The translations under genes and the position numbers were made by a program. Shown in pieces: positions 1 to 25,718 of a stretch of 64,000 nt of DNA. The stretch's first letter is position 1. Each line of letters opens with the position of its first letter. The DNA is from Norana najaformis (lineage: Eukaryota > Annelida > Clitellata > Crassiclitellata > Hormogastridae), in the NCBI GenBank assembly GCA_964023275.1, contig OZ029919.1, positions 5,991,950 through 6,055,949 on the forward strand, given 5' to 3'. Under the pieces are notes generated by a model. It was given only the letters and a program-made list of their open reading frames with translations, did no database searches and was not told the DNA's origin.

Positions 1-163
1 CGTAATCCTTCTGTACATATATATATATACATATATATACATGTATATGTGTATATGTTTATATATATTTATATATATTTATTTGTTTATATATATTTAC
101 ATATATGGATATGTCTGATGAATCTAGGCCTATATATTGAAGTATTATAAGGTCATAAATATA

Positions 164-246
<83 letters not shown>
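164..246. repeat. (CA)n(TA)n microsatellite
   Basis: A CA run followed by a long TA run; it makes open frames in several directions that are only HTHT and YIYI translations. Confidence 0.95.
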
Positions 247-249
<3 letters not shown>

Positions 250-639
250 AGAACGCAACGATTCAGTCAGCTATTGTCATTCATTATCTTCAATGCAATA
301 TATAGACCACAGAGGAATTACGAATGCGTTGTCAAACGTCAAGTTGGAGAAACATCTACTGGTCAGGTTCTACGCGTGTGGGACAGACCACCAACGGAGA
401 CTTTTCCAATTGCTTCAGCAACAGGTTCTCCATCCCTATAAGTGGGGGGTGCCGCTTGCGCCCACAGGAAAGTTGTGGGAAGACAATTTTATGAAACGGA
501 AAGAACTTCTTAACGTTTTTGTGTAAAATGGTCCACTGAGTTAACATGGAACTACATCTGGATTGGGCCAAAATTCTGTGCCCTATGCAACAGATGCGGT
601 ATACAGACAGACAGGCAGACAGATAGGCAGCTAGGCAGA

Positions 640-875
640 CAGACAGGATAAACCTATCCTGACTCCCCTTCTTCCTCTTATACCTCTTTCCGCTCCATTC
701 CCAAAAATCACCCACCGTAGCTGCCACGCTGTCTCTCTGCCTGACTCTTAGATCTTGACCTGGAACCAAACCCTTGCCTATCGATTTTGTTTTGACAGAG
801 CGCCTGTGATTAAGCTGGTCCCCGTGACGTGGCTTTCATTGGGTGCTGCAGATATCTCAGGATTGCGATTGCGAC
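640..875 (+). mobile_element. LINE 3'-end fragment (family A)
   Basis: This shares the tail found also at 5830, 6300 (minus), 23610 and 36500 (minus): a CACCCACCGTAGCTGCCA-like block, CCTATCGATTTTGTTTTGAC, GCGCCTGTGAATAAGCTGGT, and a GGGCGCTGTAGAAATCTC end. At the related copy 5830 the translated part before it reads FHSRLTTFLFHKSY, typical of a CR1/L2-like reverse-transcriptase C-terminus. Confidence 0.65.
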
Positions 876-877
876 TG

Positions 878-880
878 TAT

Positions 881-915
<35 letters not shown>

Positions 916-941
916 TACAGACAGACAGACAGACAGACAGC
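878..941. repeat. (GACA)n microsatellite
   Basis: About 15 copies of GACA with one ATAC interruption, next to a LINE-tail fragment; a shorter GACA tract occurs at 604-650. Confidence 0.95.
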
Positions 942-1023
942 GGGTATATCTGTCTTTGCATGTCTCTCTAAATAACTACGCATTAACTCATAGGAAATAC
1001 AGAAATCTATTCCTGCAGCGAAC

Positions 1024-1809
1024 CGTTGCCTGTGATGACTGCAATGAAGAGTTTATGGCTCTGTATTCTACCGCAGAACGACAGGACTGTACACTGAATG
1101 CAACATTTACTGCAAGGCCAAAAAAAGAACCGCAATCTGTTTCGGTAAAGGGCTAATCTTTCATCAGTCGCTTTAATTTCGGCCTTGCAGCGGCATTATT
1201 CATTTCCAGAATAATTATGGACATTTCAGATGAAAGCAGTTAATGTGACTGAACTTCGCAGGGGAATTGGGGTTATTGGGAAGGGATTAATACCAATGCA
1301 GAGCCGATATTTAATCTGGTTGGAAGCCGACTTTTCAAGCAGCGGCGTCTTTTTTCTTACATGAGATGGGAACATGTCCCACCCAATGTCTAAACTGAGG
1401 GACACGAGAGGGTTTTCCATGCATTGCATTGGTCTGGGGTTAATTACTTTTCCACCGATAGTGTAATGGTTAGAAATATTTTTAAAGAGAGTAAATTTAT
1501 AACATACAATGTGAGAGAGAGAGAGAGAGAAGGAGAAAGAGAGAATGGGTAAGATAGAAAGAGAGAAGAGGAGGTGCAGAAGGAGAGTGTAAAACGACTG
1601 AGAGAGAGAGAAAGACAGAGAGAGTCAGAGAGAGACAGAGACAAAGAGACAGAGACAAAGACAGAAAAATAGACAGAGAGACAGCGAGAGACAGACAAAG
1701 ACAGACAGATAGAATTAATAAATTGGTTTAACAATGTTAACGCAATTACTCATTATTCTGGCGAACATTCCATTCTCTCTCTCTCTCTCTCTCATTCCCT
1801 TCTCTGTCG

Positions 1810-1868
<59 letters not shown>

Positions 1869-3778
1869 CGTGTGTGTGTGTGTGTGTCTGTATTTTATAA
1901 ATGTACCCTCTTTACAGTTATTCAGTGGAAAAGTAATTGAGTAAGCCGAGACTGATGCATGGAAAACTCAAAAAAGTAATATATAGTTCACTGAAGAGAA
2001 TTCGCTTCTTCTTTAGCGCCACCTATTGCCTAAATCGTGAATAATATTTTACACAAAAATTCTAACAGAAAGTGAGAATGGGAAGGACGTGACCCCACAG
2101 GGTTTTGGTGACGGATCGAGGCCACTGGACTTTTGGTACAGGGTGTCGACCTCTTCAAGTCCTCGGCAAATCCAACCCTGAGTATAATGGCCCACAGACC
2201 TTGAATTAATGGCCAGCATGCAGTAAGCGTATGACGCAACAGGGACGCTCGATCACTGTTTTCGTTGCTGAGTGTACATTTCTTTTCAAATATTGACAGC
2301 GGTAAATGCAATATATTATAGTTGACATTGAAATGTATATATGCATATAGGCTATAATTCCACGATGCGTTCCTAGGCATATATCCAATTATATATATAC
2401 ATACTGCAATATATATATATACTCAGTGTGTGTGTATATCATATCCGCAGCTGCACGGCGTGCTTGTAAACCTAAGTAGTCCGTAGATTTGCAGTCTTTG
2501 CTTTTTGCGTCGGTCATTCTCTGCCGCTGTCGTCGACGATAATATTGATTTATATGGCGCTGGTTCTCCTACAGTCAGACGTATAACGCTTAAGGATAGA
2601 AAAGGATATGGCATACGGTGGCCTAAATGGACCAAGGACCATGCACTACTCCATGCTACCGTGAGCATACAAAGGCCAACCTTGCTTAAATAAAGCCACC
2701 TACTGATGTCTGCTCAACCAATTGCTGCACTACATGCAATATCTTTGGTTCTCTCCGGAGTTACACCAGTTTAGGTCAATAGTTTTTTTAATTCCTGGGT
2801 CTAAACACAGCGTTTCGCTTGGCTCTTAGTTCTTGGTGTCATTTTACTGATGTCATAGACTTGACTTTGGATTGTTGAGAACATATATTGGTATATTATG
2901 TCTGTTGATAAGCGATGTTGCAATGTTACACATAAATGCAGGTGATTTTATTACAGAAGGAAATTGTCTCTTTTATGCCACCATACCACGTGTCAAGTCT
3001 CGTTTCTCCAGAGAAACCACTTTCCCTCTGAATACAGCAAAGCGACAAATGGCCAGCATTCGCTAATATGATTTGGCGGGTTACACTACGAATTGCCTAC
3101 ATCACATGACGCTTTGAGAACATTCCTAAAAGGTGCTGCATTTGGCCATATGCAGCTCCCGGTTCTCGGCTGAAGGTTGCGTAATAATCCGTCCACTCAT
3201 CCGATTTCCATTGCTCGCTTTGACTACGCGTCAGACGGCCGCTTTCATTGGACCAATAATTGGCTCACACTGTGCCACTGGTGGCTACTAATGGCCAGTG
3301 GATATTATCGCCGTCAATTTCGCAGTGCTTGAAGTAGCCAAATACAGTCTGACTCTAAAAGATAGAAGTTACAAGTACATTAATGCGTTACTTTCACTTC
3401 ATTTAGACATTTGGGGTGGGACATGTTCCCATCTCATGTTAGAAAAAAGACGCCGCTGCTTGAAAAGTCGGCCTCCAACCAGATTAAATATCGGCTCTGC
3501 ATTGGTATTAATCCCTTCCCAATAACCCCAATTCCCCTGCGAAGTTCAGTCACATTAATTGCTTTCATCTGAAATGTCCATAATTATTCTGGAAATGAAT
3601 AATGCCGCTGCAAGGCCGAAATTAAAGCGACTGATGAAAGCTTAGGTCTTTACCGAAACAGATTGCGGTTCTTTTTTTGGCCTTGCAGTAAATGTTGCAT
3701 TCAGTGTACAGTCCTGTCGTTCTGCGGTAGAATACAGAGCCAAAAACTCTCCATTGCAGTACTCACAGGCAACGTTTC
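1024..3778. repeat. large inverted repeat with ~375 bp arms
   Basis: The left arm (about 1024-1400) is nearly identical to the reverse complement of the right arm (about 3398-3778), with only a handful of mismatches by eye. The 2 kb between them is unrelated, with microsatellites and no recognisable coding region. This could be a foldback or non-autonomous DNA element, or two head-to-head copies of one repeat. I see no clear target-site duplication at the outer ends. Confidence 0.85.
1510..1890. repeat. compound GA / CT / TA / TG microsatellites
   Basis: GA- and GACA-rich tract at 1510-1715, then CT runs, TA and TG runs from 1772 to 1890. They lie inside the loop between the arms of the large inverted repeat. 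Confidence 0.9.
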
Positions 3779-3841
3779 TGTTAAACACTATAGGTTAAAC
3801 ACTATAGGTTAAACACTACAGGTTAAACACTATAGGTTACA
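3779..3841 (+). repeat. 15-bp tandem repeat, about 4 copies
   Basis: Four copies of GGTTAAACACTATA-type units directly outside the right arm of the inverted repeat. Confidence 0.85.
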
Positions 3842-4254
3842 CAAATGCCCAGATTTATGCGTATTGTTGCGGGGTGGCACGTGTGGGCGGAGACCATAGA
3901 ACTCTACCTTCAGGTGCCACCTGCAACAGATGTTATAGAGGAGTGTCCCTTGTCGGGCTGGAACTCCAGCCTATAAATAGGCGCGAGTGTGAGTTAAATT
4001 CAGTCCGACTTTTGAGTTGACCGTGTTGGTCGTTTTGCTGTGTTGGGGTACCGGACTCAGGAGATGTTATTTTGAGGTTGATCGTTTTGAAGATGTCGTT
4101 TTGAAGTTGATAGTTTTGCTGTTGATTCTGTCTCCCGCCGCGGATGACCTTTTCTTGTGAAGTTGACGTTGTGTTTTGTGGAGATTGTGATGTTCGCTGG
4201 ACTGCTGTGGTCGTTATATGACAAGCCGGGAATTCCGAACACTACTCGCTGTAG

Positions 4255-4460
4255 CCGCCTGCCTGACTTCAGGATCTTGACCTGAAACTGAACCCTTCCT
4301 GCCTATCGATTTTGTTTTGACTGAGCGCCTGTGAATAAGCTGGCTCCCGCGACTTAGCTTTCGTTGGGCGCTACAGAAATCTCAAATTTACGATACGATA
4401 AGCTGGTCTCTCTGACGCGGCTTCTATGTGGCGCTGAGAAATATCGGAGATTTACATTAC
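4255..4460 (+). mobile_element. family A tail fused to family B tail
   Basis: The part at 4255-4385 is the family A end (GAGCGCCTGTGAATAAGCTG). The part at 4395-4460 is a second tail (GCTGGTCTCTCTGACGCGGC, GGCGCTGAGAAAT) whose other copies lie on the minus strand near 36080 and 58015. Confidence 0.55.
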
Positions 4461-4617
4461 AGTACATTACGCACTTACACAACATTCACCGTTGAAAGGC
4501 CGACGCGCTTCACTGAGCAACTTCCTCAGACAAAGGTCAACGAGTTTCACGCTAGTCAACCACCTCATGAAATCCACGACGACAACAAGATAATTGATAA
4601 CAGACATGGGTAAACAT

Positions 4618-5030
4618 ATTTAAGAGATTTTAATCTCTGGCTAGCACGATGGTCCGCACGCGTCTTTCCTTTTCCCTTGCTTGTAGGAGGATGTCAATGG
4701 TAAACGTGAGAGTTAGGGATAGGGTTTAGCGGCGTATTTCCCATTCCTACTGTATCTATCCTAACCCTAAGACTAACCCTAACTTTAACCCTAACCTTAG
4801 CCTTAACCCCAACCCTAACCCTAACCATTGACCTCATTATACTGGACATCCTCGTACCAGAGTGGGAATCGGAAAAACGCGGTCCGCACACGGAGACTTT
4901 AAATGGCGTGGCGCCCATTCAAAAGTACAGCGGAGGTGAAGGATCTCACCTGAGTAATTCGTTGAAAAGTGAGCTGGATCGGGGCCATACGGTCGTTATA
5001 GAAAACCGTGTACAGTTAGGCTACATTTGC
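4618..5030 (+). mobile_element. tRNA-derived SINE body (family E), split by a transposon
   Basis: It matches the bodies at 46125 and 54090: TTTAATCTCTGGCTAGCACG, then ACTTTAAATGGCGTGGCGCC, GGCCATACGGTCGTTATAGA. The copy is interrupted between 4660 and 4880 by the foldback element. Confidence 0.7.
4660..4880. mobile_element. 221-bp foldback MITE with telomere-like interior
   Basis: The insertion interrupts a SINE and is flanked by a 9-bp direct repeat GGTCCGCAC (4651-4659 and 4881-4889). Its ends are inverted: left GCGTCTTTCCTTTTCCC, right reverse complement GCGTTTTTCCGATTCCC, both running into a GAGGATGTC block. The centre holds TTAGGG-like and CCCTAACCCTAACC repeats in inverted order. A 9-bp duplication is typical of Mutator-like elements; that classification is inference. 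Confidence 0.75.
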
Positions 5031-5829
5031 TGCTGTCGTTGTAATGGACGACTCAGTGAGCGGTTGCAAAAGCTGACACTAGGTGTCGCCAGCATAAGTG
5101 GTCGCGCTTTTTGTCACTTCTTCGGGGTGCCACATGATTAGAAACAGGAGTCGATCCACGATGTGAAGTTGTTAGTAATTCAGTAATCTTTATTAGCGCT
5201 AGAAATACCCCACCCTTTGCAAGGCGCACAAATGAGGAAGAAGTACTTCTGGGGTGGTTATGTTAGGAATGGCAAGAAGCTACCCGTACGTCAACCCCAG
5301 CCTGCGGGAACGCCCTTCCTACACCGACCTTCCCTCAGAATCCGACACGTCACCCAACTTCCCGCGCCTCTGCTGCCCTCCAAGGGAATGCAATATATCT
5401 CCAATCCCTTCGCATTCGAATGCGGTTTCAAGACCTCACCGAGTCTTACACATATGAAAAACTGCGCACTTGAGAAGTTAAAAGGCGTTATATAAATATC
5501 CAGACAGGTCTACGTATAAACGCATGAACTCTTAAGGCTCGAGTGTGTTTAGCAGATCACAGGCCTAAACTGTAAACAGTTGTAAACTTCCCGTCCCCTG
5601 TCTCAAGCACTCGGCGCCCAAAAAGCTTGATGTTCACAGATCTTTGAACGAAAGGCATTGGCCTCAAATGTAAGAGTACTGTGCCAAAAAATCGCAAGGG
5701 AACCGGCCTGTTCAATATCGCATATCTGAACTATACGCAATATTGTCGCAATTTATCTTATCCATATAGTCTGATTTATAGTCGCAAATTATCTGATCCA
5801 TCATACGAGCTTACCAACAGTTCACCTCT

Positions 5830-6095
5830 TTCAGTTTCTGCGCTGGTTTTTCACTCAAGACTGACAACATTTCTTTTCCATAAATCTTATCCTGATTCTT
5901 CCTTTTCTCCTTGTCTCTCTTCTCGCTTCTATTTCAAACCATCCACCGTAGCCATCCGACTGTCTGACTGCTTGACTCCTGGAACCAAACCCTTTTGCCT
6001 ATCGATTTTGTTTTGACTGAGCGCCAGTGAATAAGCTGGTTCCCGCGACTTAGCTTTCGTTGGGCGCTGTAGAAATCTCGAGATTACGATTATGA
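5830..6095 (+). mobile_element. LINE 3' fragment (CR1/L2-like, family A)
   Basis: The plus-strand frame ends with FHSRLTTFLFHKSYPDSSF, like the last residues of non-LTR reverse transcriptases. It is followed by the shared family A 3' tail ending at GGGCGCTGTAGAAATCTCG. Confidence 0.65.
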
Positions 6096-6299
6096 ATTTA
6101 TTACAATACAACTGATTTTAACATCAGTCACGAACAAGCATCAACAAATGAGACTGACTGGCTCATACACATTGTAACTGCTGTCACAATTTAGATGTAA
6201 AACAACGCTATAAGCACCTATATACTGTAAACAATTCTGCTGCTAGTTTCATTGTAAACTACATATCATTCAGAAACCTCGCTAATCATAACTGTGCTC

Positions 6300-6760
6300 A
6301 AGATTTCTACAGCGCTCACTCAAAACTAAGTTCCAGCAACCAGCTTATTCACAGACGCCTAATAAGAAAAAAATCGATAGGCAGGCAAGGTCTGATTCGG
6401 TTCCAGGTCAATGTCCAAAAGGTAGGCAGGCAGGCAGTCAGATGGTTACGGTGGGCAGGGCTTAGAACTGGAGCAGCGAGATATAACAGAAGGAATTAGG
6501 ATTGGATTTGTGGAAGGAGAATGTTTCCAGTTTTGAGTGAAAGACCGGCCATCAATTGTAGTGCTGGCGAGATCATTGGATGGGTCAGATAATCGTCTTA
6601 ATTCTGGCGGAAGTTTATTCCAATGGCAACGAAGTGATTTCCAAATTTTAAGGGCGAGGTGACGGAAGGGCGGATGTGTTGGGGTGGAAGAGAAGCGGAT
6701 TGAGCGGAATTGTTGGATGGTAAATAATTGACGCAAACAGGAGGTCCGATGGATTGAAGG
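6300..6760 (-). mobile_element. LINE 3' fragment, minus strand
   Basis: The minus-strand translation at 6446-6736 contains FRHLALKIWKSLRCHWNKLP, the 'alkiWnsLP' motif of CR1/L2-like ORF2 C-termini. It continues into a reverse-oriented family A tail at 6300-6440. Confidence 0.65.
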
Positions 6761-7079
6761 GTGCTGTATGTAATTGATCGATAGGACTCTGTCCTCTTTT
6801 ATCGGGTATTCTAAGCCAGTGAAGTGAACAGAAATGATGTAATGATGCTTGAGGGTTTTGGTGGCAATACAGGCAAAGGCACTGGTCTTCTATGCCAGTA
6901 CATTTCTGGTGTGTAAGTTGCGGTTAAAATACAGAAATCTCCCAACAGTAAACTGACTACAACATAACATCACCCCATCTAATTAGAGCAAACAATCAGA
7001 TAAAAACTAATTACTGTTTACAGTACACTGTATACAATACAATTTTAATTTGATAGTGCCCTCTTTACAAAGTTCAGAA

Positions 7080-7760
7080 GTGCACATTCAAGCCGGGCAA
7101 CAGGAAACATTACGAACCAGAAACAGACTGGAAGATGCAAGTTTTAAGTTTAGAACGAAAGCAAGAGAGTGGCAAATAAGACGAGAAAGTTCCAGAAGGA
7201 GGGACCTGCAACTGTAAATGAACGCTGGCCAAAGCCAAGTCACCCACCAGGAACTACATACATTCCAGCAGATGCTAATCGAAGAGAGAATCGGCCTTTA
7301 ACAGAGCTATAGGGTGTAACCACAGCTGATAAGTAGGCTGGCAGATGACTTGTACGCTCTCTGTACATGAAGAGGACACATTCAGATACAAGAAAGCAGT
7401 GAAGAGAACAATGAGCAGGTGAGATATGGTTTCGGTAAGAAAGTCCAAGACACGGTCATGCAGCGTGGTGCAGAAGTCCAGTTAGAGGAAGCAGTGTGCA
7501 GTCAGGAAGACCACAGAGTATAGAGTTGCAGTAGCTGAGTCTTGTATACAACACACTTTATTACAATGCACTTCATTAAAATGGTGCAGGAGTCCAGTTG
7601 GAGGAAGCAGTGTGCAGTCAGGAAGACCACCAAGTACAGAGTTGCAGTAGCTGAGTCTTGTATACAACACACTATTATGATGCACTTCACTAAAACGCAA
7701 ATTCTGAGATAATGACCCAGATTCACTTTTGCTACAGAAACCCACAATCAAAACACAACA
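7080..7760 (-). mobile_element. decayed LINE ORF2 C-terminal fragment
   Basis: Read on the minus strand in broken frames: RLSYCNSVLGGLPDC, the RLDYCNSLLxGLP motif of L2/CR1 reverse transcriptases, and further on RSFTVAGPSFWNFL, the 'aGPxlWNsLP' motif. Stops and a 116-bp internal duplication (7467-7582 and 7583-7695) show it is dead. Confidence 0.65.
7467..7695. repeat. 116-bp tandem duplication
   Basis: Two adjacent copies beginning GGTGCAGAAGTCCAG and GGTGCAGGAGTCCAG, inside the dead LINE fragment; each ends with GTATACAACACACT. Confidence 0.85.
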
Positions 7761-8099
7761 CAGGCACTTGACAAGGTTCCAAAACAAAGCACTCTGAGGG
7801 GGTTTCAGTGTATTTGCTAAACAGTAACCAAACAGTAACCAAAACGAAACACTAGAGTTTTTTAGCATCCAACAAATGAAGTCAAGACAAATAAATTTAA
7901 AATTCACTTATGGTACTTCCTGAGTACTTTCCTTACAGTCACATTCTTTGGATCACAGTGTCATTCTGCATCTCCTTCCCTCTCTCTCTCTCCCCCCCTC
8001 CCTCTCTCTCTATCTCTATCCGTCTGTTCGTGGGTGGAGTGCAGTCTTCCACAACCACACCCAAAGTGTTTTGGGATATGTCTCTCAAATGTTATAAGG

Positions 8100-8215
8100 A
8101 GATCCCAGTATATATATATATATATACACACATTATATATATAATATATATATACACACCAGTACATGCATACAAATGTTATATATACATATATAAATAT
8201 ATATGATAAATAAGA
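8100..8215. repeat. AT/AC-rich microsatellite
   Basis: Mixed TA, CA and ATAC tract with no gene content. Confidence 0.85.
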
Positions 8216-8317
8216 TACATCTACAAGCATATATGCACATAAATGGTGCGTGTGCGTGTGTGGTTTGTTAGCTTGACTGCATTTGTTAGGTCTGCCACTG
8301 ATCATGATGGCGCTTGG

Positions 8318-8465
8318 TTAAATTTGTGGTACGATGGCCGATTGGTAGGGCGCTTGCCTGGAGTGCTTAAGTTCAAATCTTCCCTGAGACAACCACTGTG
8401 TACGGACCACGAGTAAATCCTTAGCACACCGCAGCATGGCATCAATGGCTGAGGCACTGTACAAC
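8318..8465 (+). mobile_element. tRNA-derived SINE (family I)
   Basis: A-box-like GCCGATTGGTAGGGCGCTTG and B-box-like AGTTCAAATC, then a body shared with 12315-12455 (minus), 15290-15450, 33690-33865 (minus) and 57118-57290. This is a retroposed tRNA relative; no cloverleaf closes, so it is not a tRNA gene. Confidence 0.65.
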
Positions 8466-8520
8466 AGATTAGACAGCTTTCAAACAGAGAGGCTGCCTGA
8501 AAGAGAGGTTGTCTTTTTAA

Positions 8521-8836
8521 CAGTTTCTAAAGGATAAAAGAGTAATGCAAAATGACAACAAAGATAAAAAAGCAGCTTCTTAGAACTGCATTCAATCCAA
8601 GTCTTTGACATCAAACACTTTCCAATTATGAGAAAACATTTCATTTCTTTAAAATTATTTTCCACCTGCTTTAATAGGCAGTTTCTAAAGCATAAAAAGT
8701 AATGCAACATGACAACAAAGATAAAAAAGCAGCTTCTTAGAACCACATTCAATCCAAGTCTTTGACATCAGACATTTTCCCATTGTGAGAAAATACTTCA
8801 TTTCTTTAAAATTACTTTCCATCTGCTTCCATAGGC
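8521..8836. repeat. 158-bp tandem duplication in phosphatase 3'UTR region
   Basis: Two copies starting CAGTTTCTAAAG, each with GACAACAAAGATAAAAAAGC and CATTCAATCCAAGTCTTTG. They lie directly downstream of the phosphatase stop codon on the minus strand. Confidence 0.85.
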
Positions 8837-8945
8837 TGCAAACAACCTTCCTAAAAACAACATCATCCAAACTTTCAAATTCCAAAACACACGTATGTGT
8901 CAATACAGCAACAGTTTTCCATATAAAAATGCTTTCTTCATTCAC

Positions 8946-22729
<13,784 letters not shown>

Positions 22730-23609
22730 CGCTTCACTGTTTGAAAACAGGTTTTAACTACCGATACTTTCTTAAGTGTGCAGACTCATATCAAACCAGC
22801 GCCTTTGCCAAGTGTCATGTAGGCCTGTGTACAGTAAATGAGACCTAAGTGCGTCTTCGGTGTTTTCGAATTACGAGGTTAAAGAGTAATTCTGTTTCCA
22901 ACACACCCTGCAGGTTTCTATTTGCGGTAAGTTTGAGTCCAGTGCGTTGGGAAAGCCCGAAAGTGTTGCAGGCATGCATTTATTACTCTTTTAACCAAAA
23001 CAATGCTTCACAACATCATCTGAACGGTCACATGCGACTGAGAAACATTTAGCAACTTCACGACATATTCACTAATACGAACAAAATCCACGCACCACCC
23101 TGCATCGCACAATTATTTCCTAGGCAGCCGCCATGAATTAAATATTTCAATGCAGACTCTACACCTGAAGACGTTGACATAAGGCGTCACCTTATGACCG
23201 ATTGAATTCCGTACAAAACTTGGTAACGTAATCGCAATTTTGACAATATCCAAAACACTACTTTAAAGCACGGGCACCAAAAGCTTATTCACGAGCGCTG
23301 CGTCAAGGCAAGGGTTGTTCAAAGAGACCTTGTGAAGAACAAAATCTGGTAGCGAAATTCAGGAGGGAGATCGTTTAAACGTCGAGATGCAATGGGATAT
23401 ATCGATCGGCTAGAGAACTCAAGACGAGCAGTTAGCCTACTGGGGGACGCGCAAGATATGAAAGAGGCAATTGGATGGTAGAATTTGTGAAGACAAGTAG
23501 ACTGTGAGTATTACAGAGAGTTATAGGTTAGAGAGTATTATGGTAGGTCTATAATAATTTTATAGGCCTATATACGATAACGTCTTAAAATCGAGATTCA
23601 TTTTTGAAT

Positions 23610-23830
23610 CATTATCCTTCTTTCTGTTCCAATCCCAAACACCACCCACTGTAGCTGCCAGCCTCCCACGCTGTCTCTCTGCTTGGCTTTTGGATCTTGA
23701 TCTGGAACCGAACCCTTTTGCCTATGGATTTTGTTTTGACTGAGCGCCTGTGAATAAGCTGGTCCCCATGACGTGGCTTTCATTGGGCACTGTAGAAATC
23801 TTGGAATTACAATTACAATTTCCATTTGCA
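23610..23830 (+). mobile_element. LINE 3' tail (family A)
   Basis: ACCACCCACTGTAGCTGCCA, CCTATGGATTTTGTTTTGAC, GAGCGCCTGTGAATAAGCTG and GGGCACTGTAGAAATCTTG, as in the other family A copies. Confidence 0.65.
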
Positions 23831-24092
23831 TTATTACAGCTGCTTTTCTGAGAAATTTTTTACTTGGTCAAATTTTAAATTTGACTCGCAAATTCAAGGC
23901 ATGTTGTTGTTCAGTTTTAAAGTATTTGTGGTTCCTTTATTATATTGAAAAGTTTCTCATGATCCACATTCTTTCTGCATTTCTACTTCCAAGTTGAAGA
24001 CTTGAAAACTAATAGGAGCATAAATACCTTCATGTCACTATTACGAGAGAATTTTGCATGTTGTGTTTTCGTATGTTGACTTCAAATGTGAA

Positions 24093-24545
24093 GTGCTAGG
24101 AACTGTTTATGTTGTTTGCATTGTCTGACATAGGATTTTCTGTGCGACTCTCAGTCGGTGATTGTATTTTTGTGCTAGGAATTCATTATGTCAGAAGTAT
24201 GTATGTTGTTTGCATTGTTTGACATAGGATTTTCTGTGCGACTCTCAGTCGGTGATTGTATTTTTGTGCTAGGAATTCATTATGTCAGAAGTATGTATGT
24301 TGTTTGCATTGTTTGACATAGGATTTTCTGTGCGACTCTCAGTCGGTGATTGTATTTTTGTGCTAGGAATTCATTATGTCAGAAGTATGTATGTTGTTTG
24401 CATTGTTTCACATAGGATTTTCTGTGCGACTCTCAGTCGGTGATTGTATTTTTGTGCTAGGAATTCATTATGTCAGAAGTATGTATGTTGTTTGCATTGT
24501 TTCACATAAGATTATTTGTGCAGCTCTCGGTCTGTGATTGTAATT
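24093..24545. repeat. 94-bp tandem repeat, about 4.7 copies
   Basis: Landmark TAGGATTTTCTGTGCGAC recurs at 24131, 24225, 24319 and 24413, and in a diverged form at 24507: an exact 94-bp period. No coding content. Confidence 0.95.
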
Positions 24546-25718
24546 TTTAACATAATAATAGCTGTTCATAGGTGGCTGCATGTTTTGCTGCAATTTTATG
24601 TTTGTAAATTAGCAGCACATTACACATAGCAGAAACTGAGCAAATAAATATTATTTTACAGAAATGCCCAGGGGTTGTGCAAGTAAGTACCCATTTAAGA
24701 GTAAAATCCATCAGAAAACAGCAAACATGTGTAGCAACTTGCAAAAATTATTCATTATTTGAACACTGAAAAAGGCAAAGTAAAATTTTATAAAGAAACT
24801 TACACCATCACGAAGACTGATGCGTGTTTTCAAATCTCTAGCTCAATTTATTACTGTCCACATGTCCATCTTTGTTCTACATAAAGACTAAAGCCCTCAG
24901 ATTAGTAAGTCTGAAAACTTATCCTGGACGAAGGTACCTGGAAAACACTGTATACAGCTTTTACATTTTTATTTCTTCCAAATTCCAGCTCACAACATCT
25001 GTGCTTGCATTAATGCTCTTCACTGTAAATGTTTTTCCATAGGGACCATGTGGCATCGACGTTGTTCATTTTGTTCAATGAATTAATCTACTGGAATGTA
25101 TTCAAACATGAATGCCTCGATGCATTTAGTCTGAAACTATCGAATCTCTTTAGTGGTTCCCTTATGTTGAGAGGCCTTCACCAATGTAATCTTAGAACAT
25201 GAATTTAATATACAAATATAATATGAAGTAATGAGATTTATATAGCACCTTTTAGGAAAAGCTACTGTCGAGTATCACGTACTATGGGCACTTGATTATG
25301 AAGAAATAAATTCTCTTTAGAGAACTCGACTGTCTGATAGTCATCAACACTAGTACAGGTATAAATAAAAAATTAAATGCAAGACTTGTTTACAAGATTT
25401 ATATATTTATAAACTCCTCAGAAGCATGGTCCGAAGTTCAAAGGGTCATTTGGTCAACATGTAAACACAACCACAGCAATCCAAGTTATCCAGCAACAGG
25501 ACTCCTTTTTAATAAATACACCTGACTTCCAAGCTATATTACTAGCTGTTGCATTAATCTCAAGAGCATAAAATTATTAAATTGTTCTAGTCATATGACT
25601 AATAAACATGATATATCAACAGGTGTTTTCAACAAATGCACCCTAACTACAAAAATATCTATTTGTAACTACATGCACAAGTTGAATTTCTGATTGCCAA
25701 TTTTTATCTAAAAAGACT

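Larger units (their letters stand above)
1..8945. other. gene-free repeat field
   Basis: I find no host gene here. Contents, listed separately below: microsatellites, a large inverted repeat, LINE fragments, SINEs, a foldback transposon and tandem duplications. Remaining stretches such as 3850-4250 and 5050-5650 show nothing I recognise. The last part (8470-8945) is probably 3'UTR of the phosphatase gene, whose stop is at 8946. Confidence 0.6.

Noticed and set aside
1444-1940. Open frames rich in Ser/Leu
   Set aside because: They are translations of GA, CT and TG microsatellites.
4740-4830. Chromosome end or telomere fusion scar
   Set aside because: The CCCTAA-like repeats lie inside a small element with inverted ends and a target duplication, so transposition explains them better.
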